Translations under genes and position numbers: made by a program
Shown: one piece after another, positions 1 through 13,500 of the stretch
Numbering within the stretch: the first letter of the stretch is position 1
Layout of the letters: each line of letters opens with the position of its first letter
From: Rhea pennata
Taxonomy: Eukaryota; Chordata; Aves; Rheiformes; Rheidae
Direction: 5' to 3'
DNA: 64,000 nucleotides
Assembly (NCBI RefSeq): GCF_028389875.1
Contig: NC_084675.1
Span: forward strand, 21,724,412 to 21,788,411
Notes under the pieces: model-generated
The model's database searches: none
Seen by the model: only the letters and a program-made list of their open reading frames with translations
Told to the model about the DNA's origin: nothing

Positions 1-1033
1 AGACATGGATGCCTTAGCACAGAGGCAGAGTCTCGACACATGGCGCGAAGGAGGAAAGAAGCAAGCGTTTCTCCTCACTCAGTTAGGCGTTCCTTGGGGC
101 GATCGCTGGCACAAAGAGTCCTCGTGTCTCTCCCCACTCAGCCCAAGTTAGACATGCTGCTGAGGCTCACACCTCACATTCAGACCCCAGCCTGCGTTCG
201 GGAGCCATCACTGTTACATAAATCTCTCACACCCAGGGAGGAGGGCTTGAGCTGCAGCTTTGGAGGTAAACAGCCACTAATGCAACATAACATTAATGGC
301 TATTTTGAGTGAATCCCAAACAATAACTAATAGGCGCAGTTGCATGTAAAAATGCATAGAAAAGCCATTAGAATGCACATCATACTTTTAAGTGCTGTAG
401 CTGTGAAGCAGCATGTTCAGTTTTCTCACATTCATAACCGAGGGTGGAACAGATGGTGAAGGTTTGGGAGGAAGCTAATGTAATACAGAGGAAGAGATAA
501 TATGTGGATTTAAATAACCTACAATGCCAGCAACAATTTGTTCTCACAAGAATTCCACTGTGCGAGCAGGGTTTTATTCCAGTGGTCTGGCAGAGAGGAG
601 GGTCATCAAAAGGAGCAGGGTAAAAGGTATAAAAAGGAATGGAGAGTGCAGTGATCCGTGTTGCAACTTCCTGTGTAACACCATGACCTTGCCTGCACCT
701 GCTGTCAAGGATCTCAAAGCATTTCCAAGTTCAGAAACCACAATGATTTCCTGAGGAGGAGCGGGAAGCTAAGGGGAAAGGATTTACCCTACAACCTGCC
801 ATCAACCTGCCTCTGTGCATGCTCCCTGACACAAGACACTCACATGCTCAATCCTGCACAAAACATTACGTCCACGAGGGGTCCCATTCATGCTCCAGAT
901 TTTCCGATGCAAAAGTAAGGCTCCCCAACTTCCCTGAAGCTCCATTTAGCATGCTGGTTTTAGATAACCCTTCCCTTCCTACCTCCAGCAGCTTGCCTCC
1001 AGTGTGCAGGCAAACCTCAGCTCCCGGGGAAGG

Positions 1034-1064
1034 CTGTGTGTGTGCGTGTGTGCGCGTGTGTGTG
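1034..1064. repeat. (GT)n microsatellite with GC interruptions
   Basis: Alternating GT with several GC dinucleotides for about 31 bp. It is alternating purine-pyrimidine, so Z-DNA-prone in principle. Confidence 0.9.
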
Positions 1065-2924
1065 CCCACGCCATTTCAGCTTGCATGACAGCCTGCTTCC
1101 CTGTGATCCACAGCACTGCCATCTGTGAAGCTGCTCACTGAAAAGGGCATTTCTCATCTCTAAGACAGCTGGGCTGCTTCAGAAAGGTGCCTGCCAATGA
1201 AAGAGAAGGATGCTGTTAGCTAAGTAGGTCTATTTTTGCCCTACCTGGAGTATCCCTGTGCAAAGCTGAGGTTACCCTCACAGGTCAGCCTGTTTTAAAA
1301 ATAATCCGCCACAAACCAGCTACACATGAGGCTCAATGAGCCTGGCAGGTTGGGTCTCTGTTACCATGCCAGCTCCAACCTGGTTCAGGAGCAAACACAG
1401 CTCTGTCAGTGCCCACAAGGCATGAGAAGGGGGTGCAAGTCTTGGAAGAAAACAGTCTCAAAACTACCCCTGCTCTTCCTCTCTTGATTTCTGTCTTGGA
1501 AAAGAGGCTGGAACTGCTGGGGGCTGTGGGGTCCCTTGATTTCCAACCTCTTGCAAAGTCTGCACAGGTGAGGACGCAGACCTCTAGAGAAGTCAGACAT
1601 ATAGGTTTCTATACGCGCTATGGGAACTTTGTTTTTCATCTGTCCCTTAGAAACAGGCCCCAGATGCCCCCTTCATGGGGGCTGCACACCAGTAATTGAA
1701 AACTGCTCTTACAGAGGTCATTTTTTGAGGCCATCACTCAATAACATTGATGAAATTCAGGAAAGCATTCAGCACTGCTTGGCATTCACTACTAGGGGAC
1801 TTTGGGGTTTCAGGGTCATCAAGTCAGTGCTACATTCATACAAATGGTTTAAAATTACATTTAAGGCCTCTCGCTCTTTCTGTATCTCTGTGTGCACTGA
1901 CCCCTGCATGCACAGAACAAACTCACATCAATTGTCATCGTTCGGGCAGATGAAAACGGAAGCAAGCGCGCCAGGATGAGTGTCGTCGTTGTTGGATTAA
2001 GGGAATTATATGAACGTCACTATCCCTTCTGGCCTCAAAGGACTGTAAGGCACAAAGCTCAAGCCTGTATCTGAATGCTTCACAGGTTCCTAGATCCTTT
2101 GAGAAGTTCTAAAAGAGGAAAGGAAGGGGAAGAAAAGGGAATTGTTGAGATACTGGAAAGGGAAAGAGGTTTTCTAAAATGCCAGCAACCCTTTTGTTCA
2201 TCAGCTCAAAACACATCACGTTTTTAGGGTTAGGGGAAAAAAAGGATGCATCTCCTTTCCTGCAGGTGCTGAACATCTGTAGCTTCCAAAGAGGAAAATA
2301 AGTGTTACAGGTACACAGGTACTCAGCACGCCAGTAAAAAAAGCCAGAATTCAGGCACGAATGGAGCCTGATTCATCTGCCTGTCCTCATTTAGCAGGAG
2401 CAATCACAGGTACTTAGATGAAGACTTCTAGGTTCACGTTGTGGTCTCACTAAAGGCAATGGGAAAGCTCCCTGTATCTGTGACTAGGCTTGATACTTGC
2501 CCCTGTAAACTCCCGTCTCATCTCATCAGGAAAGCCCCACTCTAGGGCAGCAGCCAAAAGACGCCAACCACCCCTGACATTTTCTTCAATCGTCACATGC
2601 TGTTGGATAAAACCTGAGTGGTCTCAGTGCTTTGCTAATGGCATCAGCCTCTTATTGCAAGTGAATCGGGAAGCAGTCGCAGCCTTTTGTAGAACAGGGC
2701 TGCAAACAAATTTTGCAAGACATCTGCTCAGTTAAGGATCTCAGAAAGACCAGTGTCAGCTCCAGGTATCAGCTAGAAAGGTGGGGAGGGATCCCAAAAG
2801 CTGCAGTGCCTTGCTTGCTCGCTTTCTGTGCAAGAGGCGGATTCGCTATCCAGATATTCTGAGCAGGTTTCACTGTCGCTGGGGAAAGCAAAAAGGAGGC
2901 AGCCAATCTGCGGCGAGCACAGTG

Positions 2925-3795
2925 CTGTGCCGGGGCGCGCGTGGAAGGGATGGAGACGGCACTGCAGGCTGCGGGGCCGCGCCGGAGCCGAGGAGCGCAC
3001 CGCGGAAGAGGGGGAGCGGGGGCAAGGGGACAGCGCGCAGAAACTTGCCCCAGAAATAGCAGCTCCCCAGCAGCGTGGGCGACGCATGCTCCTTCCCTCC
3101 GCTTCTGCAGGGCTCCGGAGCTTATTCTGAAGGGATTGACCTCAGGGTGGAGCATTTCCTTCAGAAAAGTTAGTCACTTTAAGCCCTAAAAGAATGCAAT
3201 AATGAGATAAAAATAACAGCTGGCTGTTTCCTCCGTAACGAGCTGACACCCGCCGCCCGCCGCCCGTCCCAGCCAGCAAGTGCAGCGGCAGGCCAGGGCA
3301 GAGCTCTCCTGCCGCGAGCCCCTGGCAGCGGCCTCCCTTCCCCAGCTCCTGATTTCAGTTGCCAGCTAAGCTGCCCAGAAATACTGCTGCTTGATTTCTG
3401 ACCAGCTTCACCTGCACCTCAGACTGGGCCTGCTGGAGGCAGTGGAAAGGCTCCTGAACCCCTACGGACCAGTGTGCTGGGAGAGGGGCCTGGGGCCTTT
3501 CCTGCAGTTGGTCTCCTGAGGATAAACCCTCTGGCTAAAAAAGCCTGTGCTCCTCTCAGTCCTGCTGGGTCAGGTTTTTCTGTGGCTTTTTCCTCAGGCA
3601 TCTTCCCCAGGTCTCCTAACACAGCTGTGCTCTGCGTCTGGCTTTTCCTTGCCCTCAGTGGGAGAAACGCAACAGGTTCAAAACACAGTCCCCACCCGTG
3701 CACGAGCTATAAGCGCCCGGGCGCGAGCGCCAACAGCAGCCGCGCAAGCGAGAGGCGAGGCCGGCGCGGGCGCTTGTGCCACGAGCCCGAGGCTG
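2925..3795. promoter_or_regulatory. Intronic CpG-rich patches in JPH3
   Basis: Three GC- and CpG-dense segments, at about 2925-3080, 3245-3340 and 3710-3795, stand out from the AT-richer intron. They include GCGCG-containing stretches and CCGCCCGCCGCCCG. They could mark an internal promoter, an enhancer or an unannotated first exon. No convincing coding frame is present. Confidence 0.4.
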
Positions 3796-5697
3796 CCCGG
3801 TGCCGCAACAACAGTCAGAGAGACGACACCAGCACTTTGGGGTGCTTCAGAAACTGTTCTTCCTCAAATCTCTTTCATGTACGGGGCATGGCAGGAATTA
3901 CTGGTAATGACATGATGCAAATCACATTTGGAGAGAAACGTGCTGCTTAACGCAATGGCATCCTTTTAAAACCCTTTAAATCTCAAGGGGCCTTTGATGT
4001 GGCTGGAGGATGCACCTCCCTGACAGTGCTGCTCTCACCCATGGTTCATTTTAGGTTTTTGAGCCCAGCTCCACACTTTCTTCTACCTTTAAAAAAGCTG
4101 GGGTCAAATTCCAGCTTTTGAGTGAAAGGGAACCCAAATCTTTGAACAGCACCAAACCTTGAAAACATCGTACCCGAACATAGAGTTAATTCCCTGCTAC
4201 GCACATCTGTAACACGAGGACCTCCCCAGAACCAAAAAAACAGTCCATTAAGGAGCACAATCCGCTGCGCAGGCTGGAATAATGCTGAGTCTCACCGGGA
4301 CGTACACGTGGGCTTCCCAGCTGGATTTGAACTCTGGCACTCACATCTCAGTTTGTTCATTTTCTATCTAAAGTCCTCCCTGTTTCCAGGGGGGACCGGC
4401 CTCACAGTGTGGTGGGCATGGCAGGAACACCATTCCTCACCAGTCCTCAACGGTTCAGCGCAGGCAAGTGGAAGAGAGCGGCTCTGTGCTGGTGAGGACT
4501 GCTGGATGGGCACCCATCACTTCCACGCACCCACATCACCTCCGAGCTCCGACATCTGCCCGTCGCTCGCAGAGCCCCACGTGGACTCTGCAGCCCTGAG
4601 CTCCCCAGCAGAGACCGGGGGGGCCAAGTCCCTGCATAGAGCCATTGCATCTTTCTTAGCTCACTCTCTGCTTCTAAGGGGTACCAAGGACAGAAGTGAT
4701 GAGCTTCTGGGCAAAACCCTGCTTTCTTTCAAGGCCCTCAGCCACTTGCCTCTTTTCTGCAGCACGTGGCTTTTCTGTACCACGCAACTTAGCTGCACAG
4801 CAGTATCGAGCGCCTGCTCCTGTGCCTACTCTGGTTATACAGGCACGTTCTGGGCAAAGCCTCGTGCCAGCTTCCCCTGTGCTCACATCCTGGGGTCACT
4901 GGAGATGCAGCAACACGCTGGAGAAGGCAAAGTTAATCTCTTCAGTCTCTCTTGGTAAATGCTCTTTAACTCTTTAGCAGCAGCCTGTTCCTGCCAGTGA
5001 TTGTGAGGGGATTTGTCAATTCAACACAAATGCTATGGAGCTGCTGAGTTTTCAGCATTTTTTCTAGTGCTGAGACTGGAAAACAATGTATATATTTTTT
5101 GCTGATCCAAGTCCTTAGTAATTACACTTAATAGGTCCCAGAGGGATTCCTAGGTAACCTGCACTATGGTTTCCATGGCAGAGAAACATAGCTTGTACTC
5201 TGCGATAACAGATAATAATGGATTGTTAATACCTAAATTAATTATGTTACAATTGTATTTGTAAACCAGCTGTCCCTTGCATTCCCAATAAGACTCTTGA
5301 GATGCCACACAACAGTTTAAAAAAAAACAAAACAGAGAGGCAAAAACAGTAGTGCTTAGCTTCAGCCATCATCAGGACAGCAATGTGGCAATAATGACAG
5401 ACTGAAAGAAGCATTCAGAAAGATAACCACTGTTTCACTGAAGTATTTCACTCATTATTTCTTCAACTATGATTACCATTACTATTACTGTGCCGTAATA
5501 AGAGTTTATGCATTTTTTAATATTTAAATAGGTTTGGATCTATGTTCCAGCTCTCTAAACTTTGGAGCAAATCTTAAAGTCCTTGGAGGCAATCCTTGTT
5601 TATACAGAAGCACCCTTTTACCTACCCACTACTGGGGCATCTGACCCTTCATGGGTAGGTGTTTTTCTCCTGCTAAGAAGGAGCCCTGGGATCTCAT

Positions 5698-5703
<6 letters not shown>

Positions 5704-5729
<26 letters not shown>
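5704..5729. repeat. Poly(A) run, 26 bases
   Basis: An uninterrupted A run in the JPH3 intron, followed by TAAAAA. I recognise no retrotransposon or processed gene body upstream of it. Confidence 0.95.
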
Positions 5730-8700
5730 TAAAAATCCCAGCCCCAGAGCTGTGTCTTGTTTTGCTGATGAAATTTGCCATCATCTACTATGCAAGCAGA
5801 ATGCCGAGGCACATCAGAGACTGATTTAATTTTTCCTTTCCTGGAGCCAGGCTGGTAACCATTCTGGGTGGAATTCATCTCACGTCACTTGGTCTACAGA
5901 CAGCCTAGGTGGTTAGCTCAGACTAGATGTCTAATGTTTAAACATCTAAAATTGGGTGAGAGGACGCTGCCAACTGGCGTCTACTTCCCAGCAAAGCAGG
6001 TTCTGGACTTGTGGGCACTGTGCTGGGAGGCAGAGTGGCATTTCAAAACTGAGCCCTGTCTCCTGAATGACAGACAGGGGAGTTTAAACAAATCTTTGCA
6101 GTTCTTGGACAGCCTTCTCTAGCACTACTATTTCAGGCCTGACTGAAGAGAGCATTGTAACTTTTAAAAAAGAAAAAAAGAAAAGAAAAGCAAAGAAAAA
6201 AAGCTTTGCAGGCTGCTTGCTATCTGTGACACACAAACCCCAAGTTCAGAAAAACAGCTCAACCTTTGGCTTTCTAGCGCCCCCAGGTCTGAGGTACTGC
6301 TGGCCCCAGAGTTTTCTCTGGGCTTCTCTTTATAGGTCAAGTAATGCAAAGATGAGATAAAGCACCACTGAACTACTAAAGCAATATGCAAAGCTGCAAA
6401 TCAAGGGCTATTTCTCTTATTCCTAGATATGGGTGGGTCCTGCTAGAGGTCTGGCACGTAGTGTACAGAGTTGTAAAAGTATTAGCTACTAGTTCTAAAA
6501 TGTTGGTTACAGCTACAGTCAATGGGAGTTCACTGACCTATTGCCAGGCTGGGCTCTGGAAAACATCCCTTCTATAGCACAAAACCAGAAGTGATTCATC
6601 TTCAGACTGGGCACTAAGCAGGAATCACTTCTTAGAAACAGATGACACATATCCCAGGACATTCGTGCCATCAAAGGGAAGGAGAAGGATGTGCATTTAC
6701 TCTGAGCAGAGGTTAGGGCACAAAGATCTTACTAGTTAGAAATAAGCCAGACATAAGAAGCATTTAGAAGTGCAGCAGGATTCGTAATTGGAGCTAAAAC
6801 AGAACCTTCAGAATCACAAAGCTGCTTATCAGATCAGCTGTCACAGCCAGGCCTCCAGCCCCCTGCTAAGATACGCCGATGTCTCCCTGGGGAGAACATC
6901 AGTATCTAACGTTGCTGTATAGAGAGTCCTTCTTGGAGTCAGCACAGGGAAGAGGGTGTTAGAATGAGAAAGCTGTAAAAAGGAAGCAGAATTCGTAGGT
7001 TGTCAGACAGAACCAGAGGGTTGCAGAGAACCCTCCCCTCCCAGGTCATCATATTTCTGGGGATGCATTCCTGGCAAATGCAGAGGACCCGACATACGCA
7101 TTGGCAAAGCAAGCATTTTCTCTTAGTTCTACATTGAACAGGGAGAGGTGCAAGATGCAAATAGGTGCAGATTGAGCCAGGTTGCCAAGCAAAACTTTGG
7201 TGCGTGGAAATCCAGCTGCAGCTGAAGCTGAAGAAGCAAGTGGGTATGTGCATGCTGCACAGGTTGTTGGACCCCCTCATATTTCAGATGAAGACATAAC
7301 TTTGAAGTACTGGTGTATAAATGAAGGGTGTGTGCCCTCCCTGGACTCCATCCTATCACTGTCCCCTGAACACAGGTGCCAAAGGATTGAGACCTCAGTC
7401 CGACCAGCAGGTCCATCCCAAAGCGTCTGTGTTTGGGAGTACAGATATGCCAGGGAATTAAGAGACAGATAGTCCTGCTCTAAGCTTTTTTTTTTTATGG
7501 GAAGAGAAAGCAGCCTCCAGAGGGTATCACAGACTCATGTCAGTTGGTATACAAGTTTGCCTCCTGCATGTTATTGAGATGATATACTGGTATGAGCAGA
7601 GCAAGGGCAGAAACGGTTGCTGCTTCTTTGGCAGAAGAAATCAAGCTGCAAGTGGACCAAGGCTAAATACAAGCATGACAGAGAGCAGTTAAGTTCTCCC
7701 ATGGCTGTGAGATGGAGGGAACCAAATGCATTTTGTGTCTCTGTGGTACCTTGCCAACAGAAACAATGACAGTGATAATCACCTGCAATCTGGTATTATA
7801 TTAACATGAGCTCAAAATCGTGAAACCCAGTAATCTTTTGAAATGGAGCTAAACCACCAAAAAGTAAATAACACACCACATCGTAGGGCCTGGCAGCAGC
7901 AAGGCCGGGGGGGAGGAGTGGCAACAGGGGGGCGGTTTCTGCCTTTGAAAGCATTTGCGTGGTACACGGGGAGCGATTTGCTCTGCACAGCCAAGCATGG
8001 ATACCTGGCTGCCAGGAGAGTCTCTGCAATCCTTCCTTTTGGTTGGCTTCCTCTGACCCTGTTGCTAAGCGACAAATATGCCTTTCCAGCGAGCTCGAGC
8101 ATCCTCTCTCCCACCCACTCCCAAATGTGAACTGAATCAGCTCCTCAGAAGAGAGACACTCTCTGTCCAGCAAGGAGCTTTTTTCTAGCAGCTCTGCAGT
8201 ATGGTGCAAGGATCTGCTCAAAAAGGGCAGCCACCCCTGCCTTATGCCAGCCGGAAAAGGCAAAGGCGCGTTGTTACAGGAACAAGAGCGAGACAAAGAA
8301 AAGTGCTTGTACCATTCCTGGCAATTAAAGCTGGCACGGCTTAGCTGCAGCAAGAATAGATGAGGATACCAATTACTTCAAGAAATAGCTACCACCTACC
8401 TGCACACACGCTTGCTCACCCTGATGCAAGCCACGTTAACACTTTAGGACAGCAAATGTTTGATGGCCTGTGATGGCAGGGACTGGAAGGCAGGGTGGAT
8501 GTTTTTTGATTGTGGTTTTGGATGAAGATCAGTTGTAGGGTTGCCTGCAGTCTGATGCCAAGTGGTCTTCTCCCAATATTCCTGGGATGCTAATGGGGTC
8601 CAACAGCCACATCCTAATTGGGTTCAACACAAGGCAACGGCATTAAGGGGAATATGGGCTAACTGAAGACACTTCAATATAAGACATATCAGTCGGAGCC

Positions 8701-9981
8701 AGTTGTCCAGACTGCCTTTATGGTCAGTAGAAAGTAACGGACACTTCTGGGGTGCACTTAAACCAGGCTAAGGCGGTCATCTGATATGGGGCACCAAAGC
8801 CACCCCTGTTTCCTTGACCGGCAATGGGAGTTTAAACAACTGGATCATAAGAAAATACATAATGTTCAGTGAGATAATCCAACCACAGAAACCTAGTTGC
8901 AGCCAGGTGTTCCTGCACTGACTCGTTGGCAGAATGTTTTTCACACAGTTTCCAAAAGCTTAATTTGGCCCACCTGAACCTCAGGAAGGATTATGAGAGC
9001 TTTCCCAAAACACTGCCCTAATGTAGACCACCATATGCTGGCCTTTTGCTGTTACCAATTACATGTGCAAGTGATGATGAGTACTGGGAAATGTCCTTTG
9101 AAAACTCCTCCAAACCTTCCCCAAACAACTGTGTGATCCACTATAACCTTTTTTGCCCTTTTTTCCACCTCGGGTAAGCATCTGATTGTAGTTACTCTTT
9201 TATGGCCAGATTTCCTCTGTAAATGATATGGGGGAATCCATGCCCACCTGCTGTCTTAATAGATGGATCCAGTGTGCCCACATCTCACCAGGCAACCTTG
9301 GTGTCTGCTGGATCCAGCAGTTGCTGGGTCTGGAGCTCACACTGGGACTTGCATGCTGTTTGTGCTAATGCAGCAAGCAGAGCCTACCCCAATAATCGCT
9401 GATACGTATGTCTGTTGAGGAAAATGGGAGTTCCACAGCTTTGCTCTTATTCCAGCAGAAACAGGACAGTGCTACCAGGGCTTCCACGAGCCCCGAGTGT
9501 GCATCAAGCTATGAGTCAGGGTGGGGAAGGAGCGAAGGTGTCCCTGGCAGAACCATTTCATTTCTGTTTGCGAAAGAGAACCAACAGGGATTTTGTCTGC
9601 CTTGGCCAAACTGGCCGGCTGCCTTAGTAGGGCACTGTGCTTAGGCAAAAGGCACCTGGGCCCATGCTCATGGACACAGTGACGGAGGCAATAGATCTGG
9701 GTTTAGTCCCTGCTTCTGCTCTTCGCTCATGTGTAAGGGGGAGATCTTTATTCACACTCACCTTCCGAAGGCAGCAGCATGCAAAAATTCAGTAACAATT
9801 ACCAGATGATTGGGATTCTCGGTTGGAAGGGATAAATCCACTGTATAGGGTCTGCTTGCCTGCGGACCTCCCTGCCCTGCCACATCACAGACCCAGCTCA
9901 GCTCTGACCCCTGTAGGACAGTCGGCCACAAACAGACTTTCAGCATGTCTTGTAACTTCTCTCCTTCTCTTTCTCTTCCAG

Positions 9982-10062
9982 GGCTCGGCTCCCATTCTGG
10001 TAGTCATGGTGATCTTACTAAATATTGGAGTCGCCATTTTGTTTATTAACTTTTTCATCTAA
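9982..10062 (+). CDS. JPH3: Junctophilin-3, terminal coding exon (C-terminal membrane anchor)
   Basis: Junctophilins tie the plasma membrane to the ER/SR: N-terminal MORN repeats bind the plasma membrane and a single C-terminal helix sits in the ER membrane. This exon encodes only that anchor, 26 residues starting GSAPILVVMVILL and ending INFFI, then TAA at 10060-10062. The residues are almost entirely hydrophobic, interrupted by one Asn-Ile-Gly, as in junctophilin tails. The acceptor is TTCCAG at 9976-9981. I chose phase 0 at the start because the frame gives the family ending exactly; the upstream exon is outside the window, so the phase cannot be confirmed here. Assignment to JPH3 rather than JPH1, 2 or 4 rests on the remembered tail sequence and on KLHDC4 being the convergent neighbour. 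Confidence 0.9.
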   Translation, partial: GSAPILVVMVILLNIGVAILFINFFI

Positions 10063-12058
10063 TTCAAGACTGTCTTGTTTGCAAAAATAACAGTTACATG
10101 TATGAATGGGGGAAAAAACCAAACAACAACAACAAAAAGGGAAAATCATAACTCGAACTGTCCTACGACAATTTCAAAGTCTTTTCACAGAAGAACAACA
10201 AATGATCGAGTCTCACTCACAGTTTGCCTTTTTTCCTGGGTAATGTTTTTTGGATTTTAGCCAAAATTCTTTGCTTGTATAACACTATGCTGTGTGGCAT
10301 GGCAAAATGCTATCAACACTCTGCCCCCCCAACACTGGAAAGGATGAGAAGGGATCCCAACAAAATAAAACCTCGTTTCCCTTACCCTCACCCCCAAGAA
10401 CATAATCATAACAACAGCAATGAACCCAAAATGGAGACTAGATGAGTGGATCATGGGGAAATTTTGTTTCAACTACGGGTCCTGGGATGCTCCAGGCTGA
10501 GTTTCCCAGGGAAATCCACAACAGCTTTAATGATAAAGTAAATGGGAGAGAAAATTAAAATCAAGCAACTGGTACTTTTATTCCCTTCTCCCTTCACAAA
10601 TGGAGAAAAGTTGTAGTGAGGAGGAGGAGAGGAGGAGCACAGGGATGGCATGAATCCTGTCTAGATGAAAAGATGACAGAAGGGGAACAGGCCCCATTTT
10701 CTTACCTGGTTTCAAAAACAAAGAAGTGATTGGCATTTTGCTAAATCTGTTGGGGGCAGGGGGGGGACTAAGGAACACAAGATGTGAGCTGTGGCCCCAC
10801 CACCCTCCTGCCTTCATTCTTCCTCCCCAAGCTGCTCCCCCACATGACAAGGCTGAAAAAACACCAGGTGCCCTTGGGTCCACAGCAGATTCTTTCTGGG
10901 TAAAAATTTGTACCTAGGTCCCCCCTCAAACATATGCAAGCATCCTCAGCGACATGAATGAAGTACTCACTGGTCATCGTGCTGCATTCTCCAACACATA
11001 AGGAGCAGCACTCTCTTCAAGAGTCGAGCATCCCATCCCAAATGTGTATGTGCACAGAGATGCCAGGGAGCTATTTTGTGGGGAAGGACTGGAGTGAGAA
11101 GGCTCAATTCTGATCTGCCTAAAATAAAATGAAACAAAACAAAATTAAATTAAATTAAACTGTTTTTAAAAGGCATCTGGGGAGGAGCACTGGAGCATGT
11201 CCCAGAGAGGAAGGAGAGGGTGGTGGGTTTGTCTCTTACATCTTGCTGTGGACTGTTTCAGACATCATGCTTGGGCTCTGAGCATGTAGTATTTTGCACT
11301 TTGTAATGCAGGATGTATATTCCAGCTTCCAACATGTCCCTGTAAAAAAAACAAAAACAAACAACCAAACATCATTGGCAATGGCAGCCTCTAAGGATGT
11401 ATTCTTTTCTTTTTTTTCTATGTCACTTAATTTGTTTGTTTATACCATCTTTGTAATATGCCTGCCTTGATTTTCTCCCCTCCCCCGTCCCCACTGATAA
11501 TATGCATACTCATTAAAGATGCCGTATCCCTGTTCTGAGCTGTTATGGTCCCAATCACACGAGCGTGGTCTTAGCTGAATTGCTTGGAAATAGCTGACAT
11601 CCTGTTGCATTTCAAAAACAACTGTACTGTTTCCTTCCCTCCCCGCGGCCTGAGACCAGGCGTGCAATCCCTCCCTGCCTTGGAGACAGGCTTTGCTGGT
11701 GACCCACCACTACCAGGTACAGTTCACAGTTACTACTTGTTTGGGATTTGGTACCTCCAGGGACCAGCCTGCACCCTCAGCTCTACCCACCACAGCCCCG
11801 TTCAACAGGAGGTGGTGTGTGCGCGGCAGCAGCCCTAGTGTGGGATGTAGCCCCTACACAGGTGTACTGAGGTGGCGGGGGGAATCCTCCTCAACATTTC
11901 ACATACAGAGTTGTTGGGTGCAGCCCTGACTTGTGGACTCAGCTTTGCTTTGCTTCTGTTTTAGCTGTTTCTCTGCTACCTTTTCAGCAGATTTCTTATT
12001 ACACTGCACTGGATTGCTATATTTTTAACCAGAAATAAACGAAAGATTAGAGCATGTG
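10063..12058 (+). other. JPH3: Putative JPH3 3' untranslated region
   Basis: After the JPH3 stop there is AT-rich, ORF-poor sequence with several poly(A) signal candidates on the plus strand: AATAAA within 10365-10375, an A-rich stretch near 11120, ATTAAA at 11512-11517, and AATAAA at 12034-12039 followed by a T-rich stretch. The last gives a 3'UTR of about 2 kb, plausible for a neuronal junctophilin mRNA; ATTAAA at 11512 would give about 1.5 kb. The 3' boundary is inference; RNA 3' ends would settle it. Confidence 0.55.
12034..12039 (+). terminator. JPH3: Candidate distal JPH3 poly(A) signal AATAAA
   Basis: A canonical hexamer about 2 kb after the JPH3 stop, followed from about 12070 by T-rich and TC-rich sequence that could serve as a downstream element. 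The upstream alternative is ATTAAA at 11512-11517. Confidence 0.45.
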
Positions 12059-13480
12059 CCAGTTAAATTCAGTTCTTTTCCTTACATGGTCTCACTCCCT
12101 CTTGCAGTTTTTCTTCCTCCTTTTCTTTCTATCTCTTTTCAGGCAGAGGGCTATGGGTGGATAGGGTAAATGACACTGAAGGCAGCGAGATTCCAGTAAC
12201 TTTTCATTTCAGGAGTTGTTCGTCCTTTTGGTACCTCTTCATTTTTTCTGGTTTTTCCTTTTTGGTCCTTAGTCCTCTTTTTCACTCTTGAATGGTTGCT
12301 GCATACCTGAAATGAACCAAGTAACGACATACTGTAAGTGCAGCCCTAGGAACTCATCCATGCTGCCACATGTGTTTTGTAATTCTAGTTACAACACCTT
12401 GTAAAGACTCTCAAGAACTTTTTTTGTACATTCCAGCTAAGTGCATGACACAAAGGTCCCGCCAGGAGCAGGTTAAAGTCATTGCGTGCAAACACAGTAC
12501 GATATTTAGATATGTATAAAGCAGCACAAAAATGCCTATCATTACCAAATAAAAGTACTAGTGATTTCACGACTAGCTTTTTCACACCAGTGACCGATGA
12601 GTTATTACTTGCTCTTGCCCTTGTCCCAACAACTGCACGTGCAGACACAGCACATTTAGTACAGTTCAGAATTTTCCATCTCTTGGTTCCACTGGACAAA
12701 ACCTCATACCTTCAGTATGAAATATAGCTGGAGACCAGTATTAATTGGTTCTCAAACCACATGTTTAAAAATAACAATTCCTTTATAAATCATAATGAGC
12801 TGAGTAATTTGTCTTAGTTCTAGGCTTTTCACATCTGCTCAAGGCCAAAAATATTCTTGAGAAGTAGCCCAGAGAGAGAGGTAATTCAGTATATTTTATT
12901 TTTCTTATTAGCCCTGGATTCCTGCATATCTACATGTCTATCACCATGCATATAAAACTGTGTAAATTGTCCATACCTGCTGTTTTTATGTCCACTCAGA
13001 CAGAACGCATGTGAACAGCTGAAGGTTCGTATCAAATTTCTTAGGCTGTGCTGGTATTTTTATGTTCGTACAGTGGAACATGCAGCACCTTAAGTACAAG
13101 GAGGAGTTGGAGCTCAAGGAACCAGCTCACTTGAGCTGGCTTTCACACCATCACAGTAAGATGCAGGAGCCTGGGGAAAGGGCTGTGTCCCCCTCCCCAG
13201 AGATGCACAGATTCTCCTGACAGGCCTCATCTGCGTGAGCAATCAGCTGGTCTGACACTGCATCCTTCAGGAAGGCCTGAAGAAAGGAATAAAAAGTTCT
13301 CCACCTGTGCCCCAAGTCTGATTCTTTCCAGCCTGTCTGGCATCTGCTTTGCTTGCAACCAAGACCTAAATCCTCTGCGAGCATTGGACTTCTCTCAGCC
13401 CAGGGCCTGATCTTCCAGAGATGAGCTCTTGCAGCACTGTTTACTTCACAGGGAGTTATGAACCCTCAGTGCTGCTTAAG

Positions 13481-13500
13481 AAAAAAAAAAAAAAAAAAAA
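13481..13500. repeat. Poly(A) run, 20 bases
   Basis: An uninterrupted A run in the JPH3-KLHDC4 intergenic interval, with no recognisable element body attached. Confidence 0.95.

Larger units (their letters stand above)
1..9981 (+). other. JPH3: Probable last intron of JPH3
   Basis: This stretch lies directly upstream of the terminal JPH3 exon and ends in a pyrimidine-rich tract (about 9959-9979) followed by AG at 9980-9981, a normal 3' splice site. No open frame in it resembles MORN repeats or the junctophilin linker region, so the earlier exons must lie to the left of the window. It contains a GT microsatellite, CpG-rich patches at about 2.9-3.8 kb, a 26-base A run at 5704-5729 and an AT-rich, conserved-looking stretch near 5.1-5.3 kb. 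Calling it intron is inference from the exon at its end; part of it could hold unrecognised noncoding exons. Confidence 0.75.

Noticed and set aside
2769..3155. Open frames in the intronic CpG-rich patch as a missing JPH3 exon
   Set aside because: None of the translations resembles the junctophilin MORN or linker region, and several frames on both strands are equally open.
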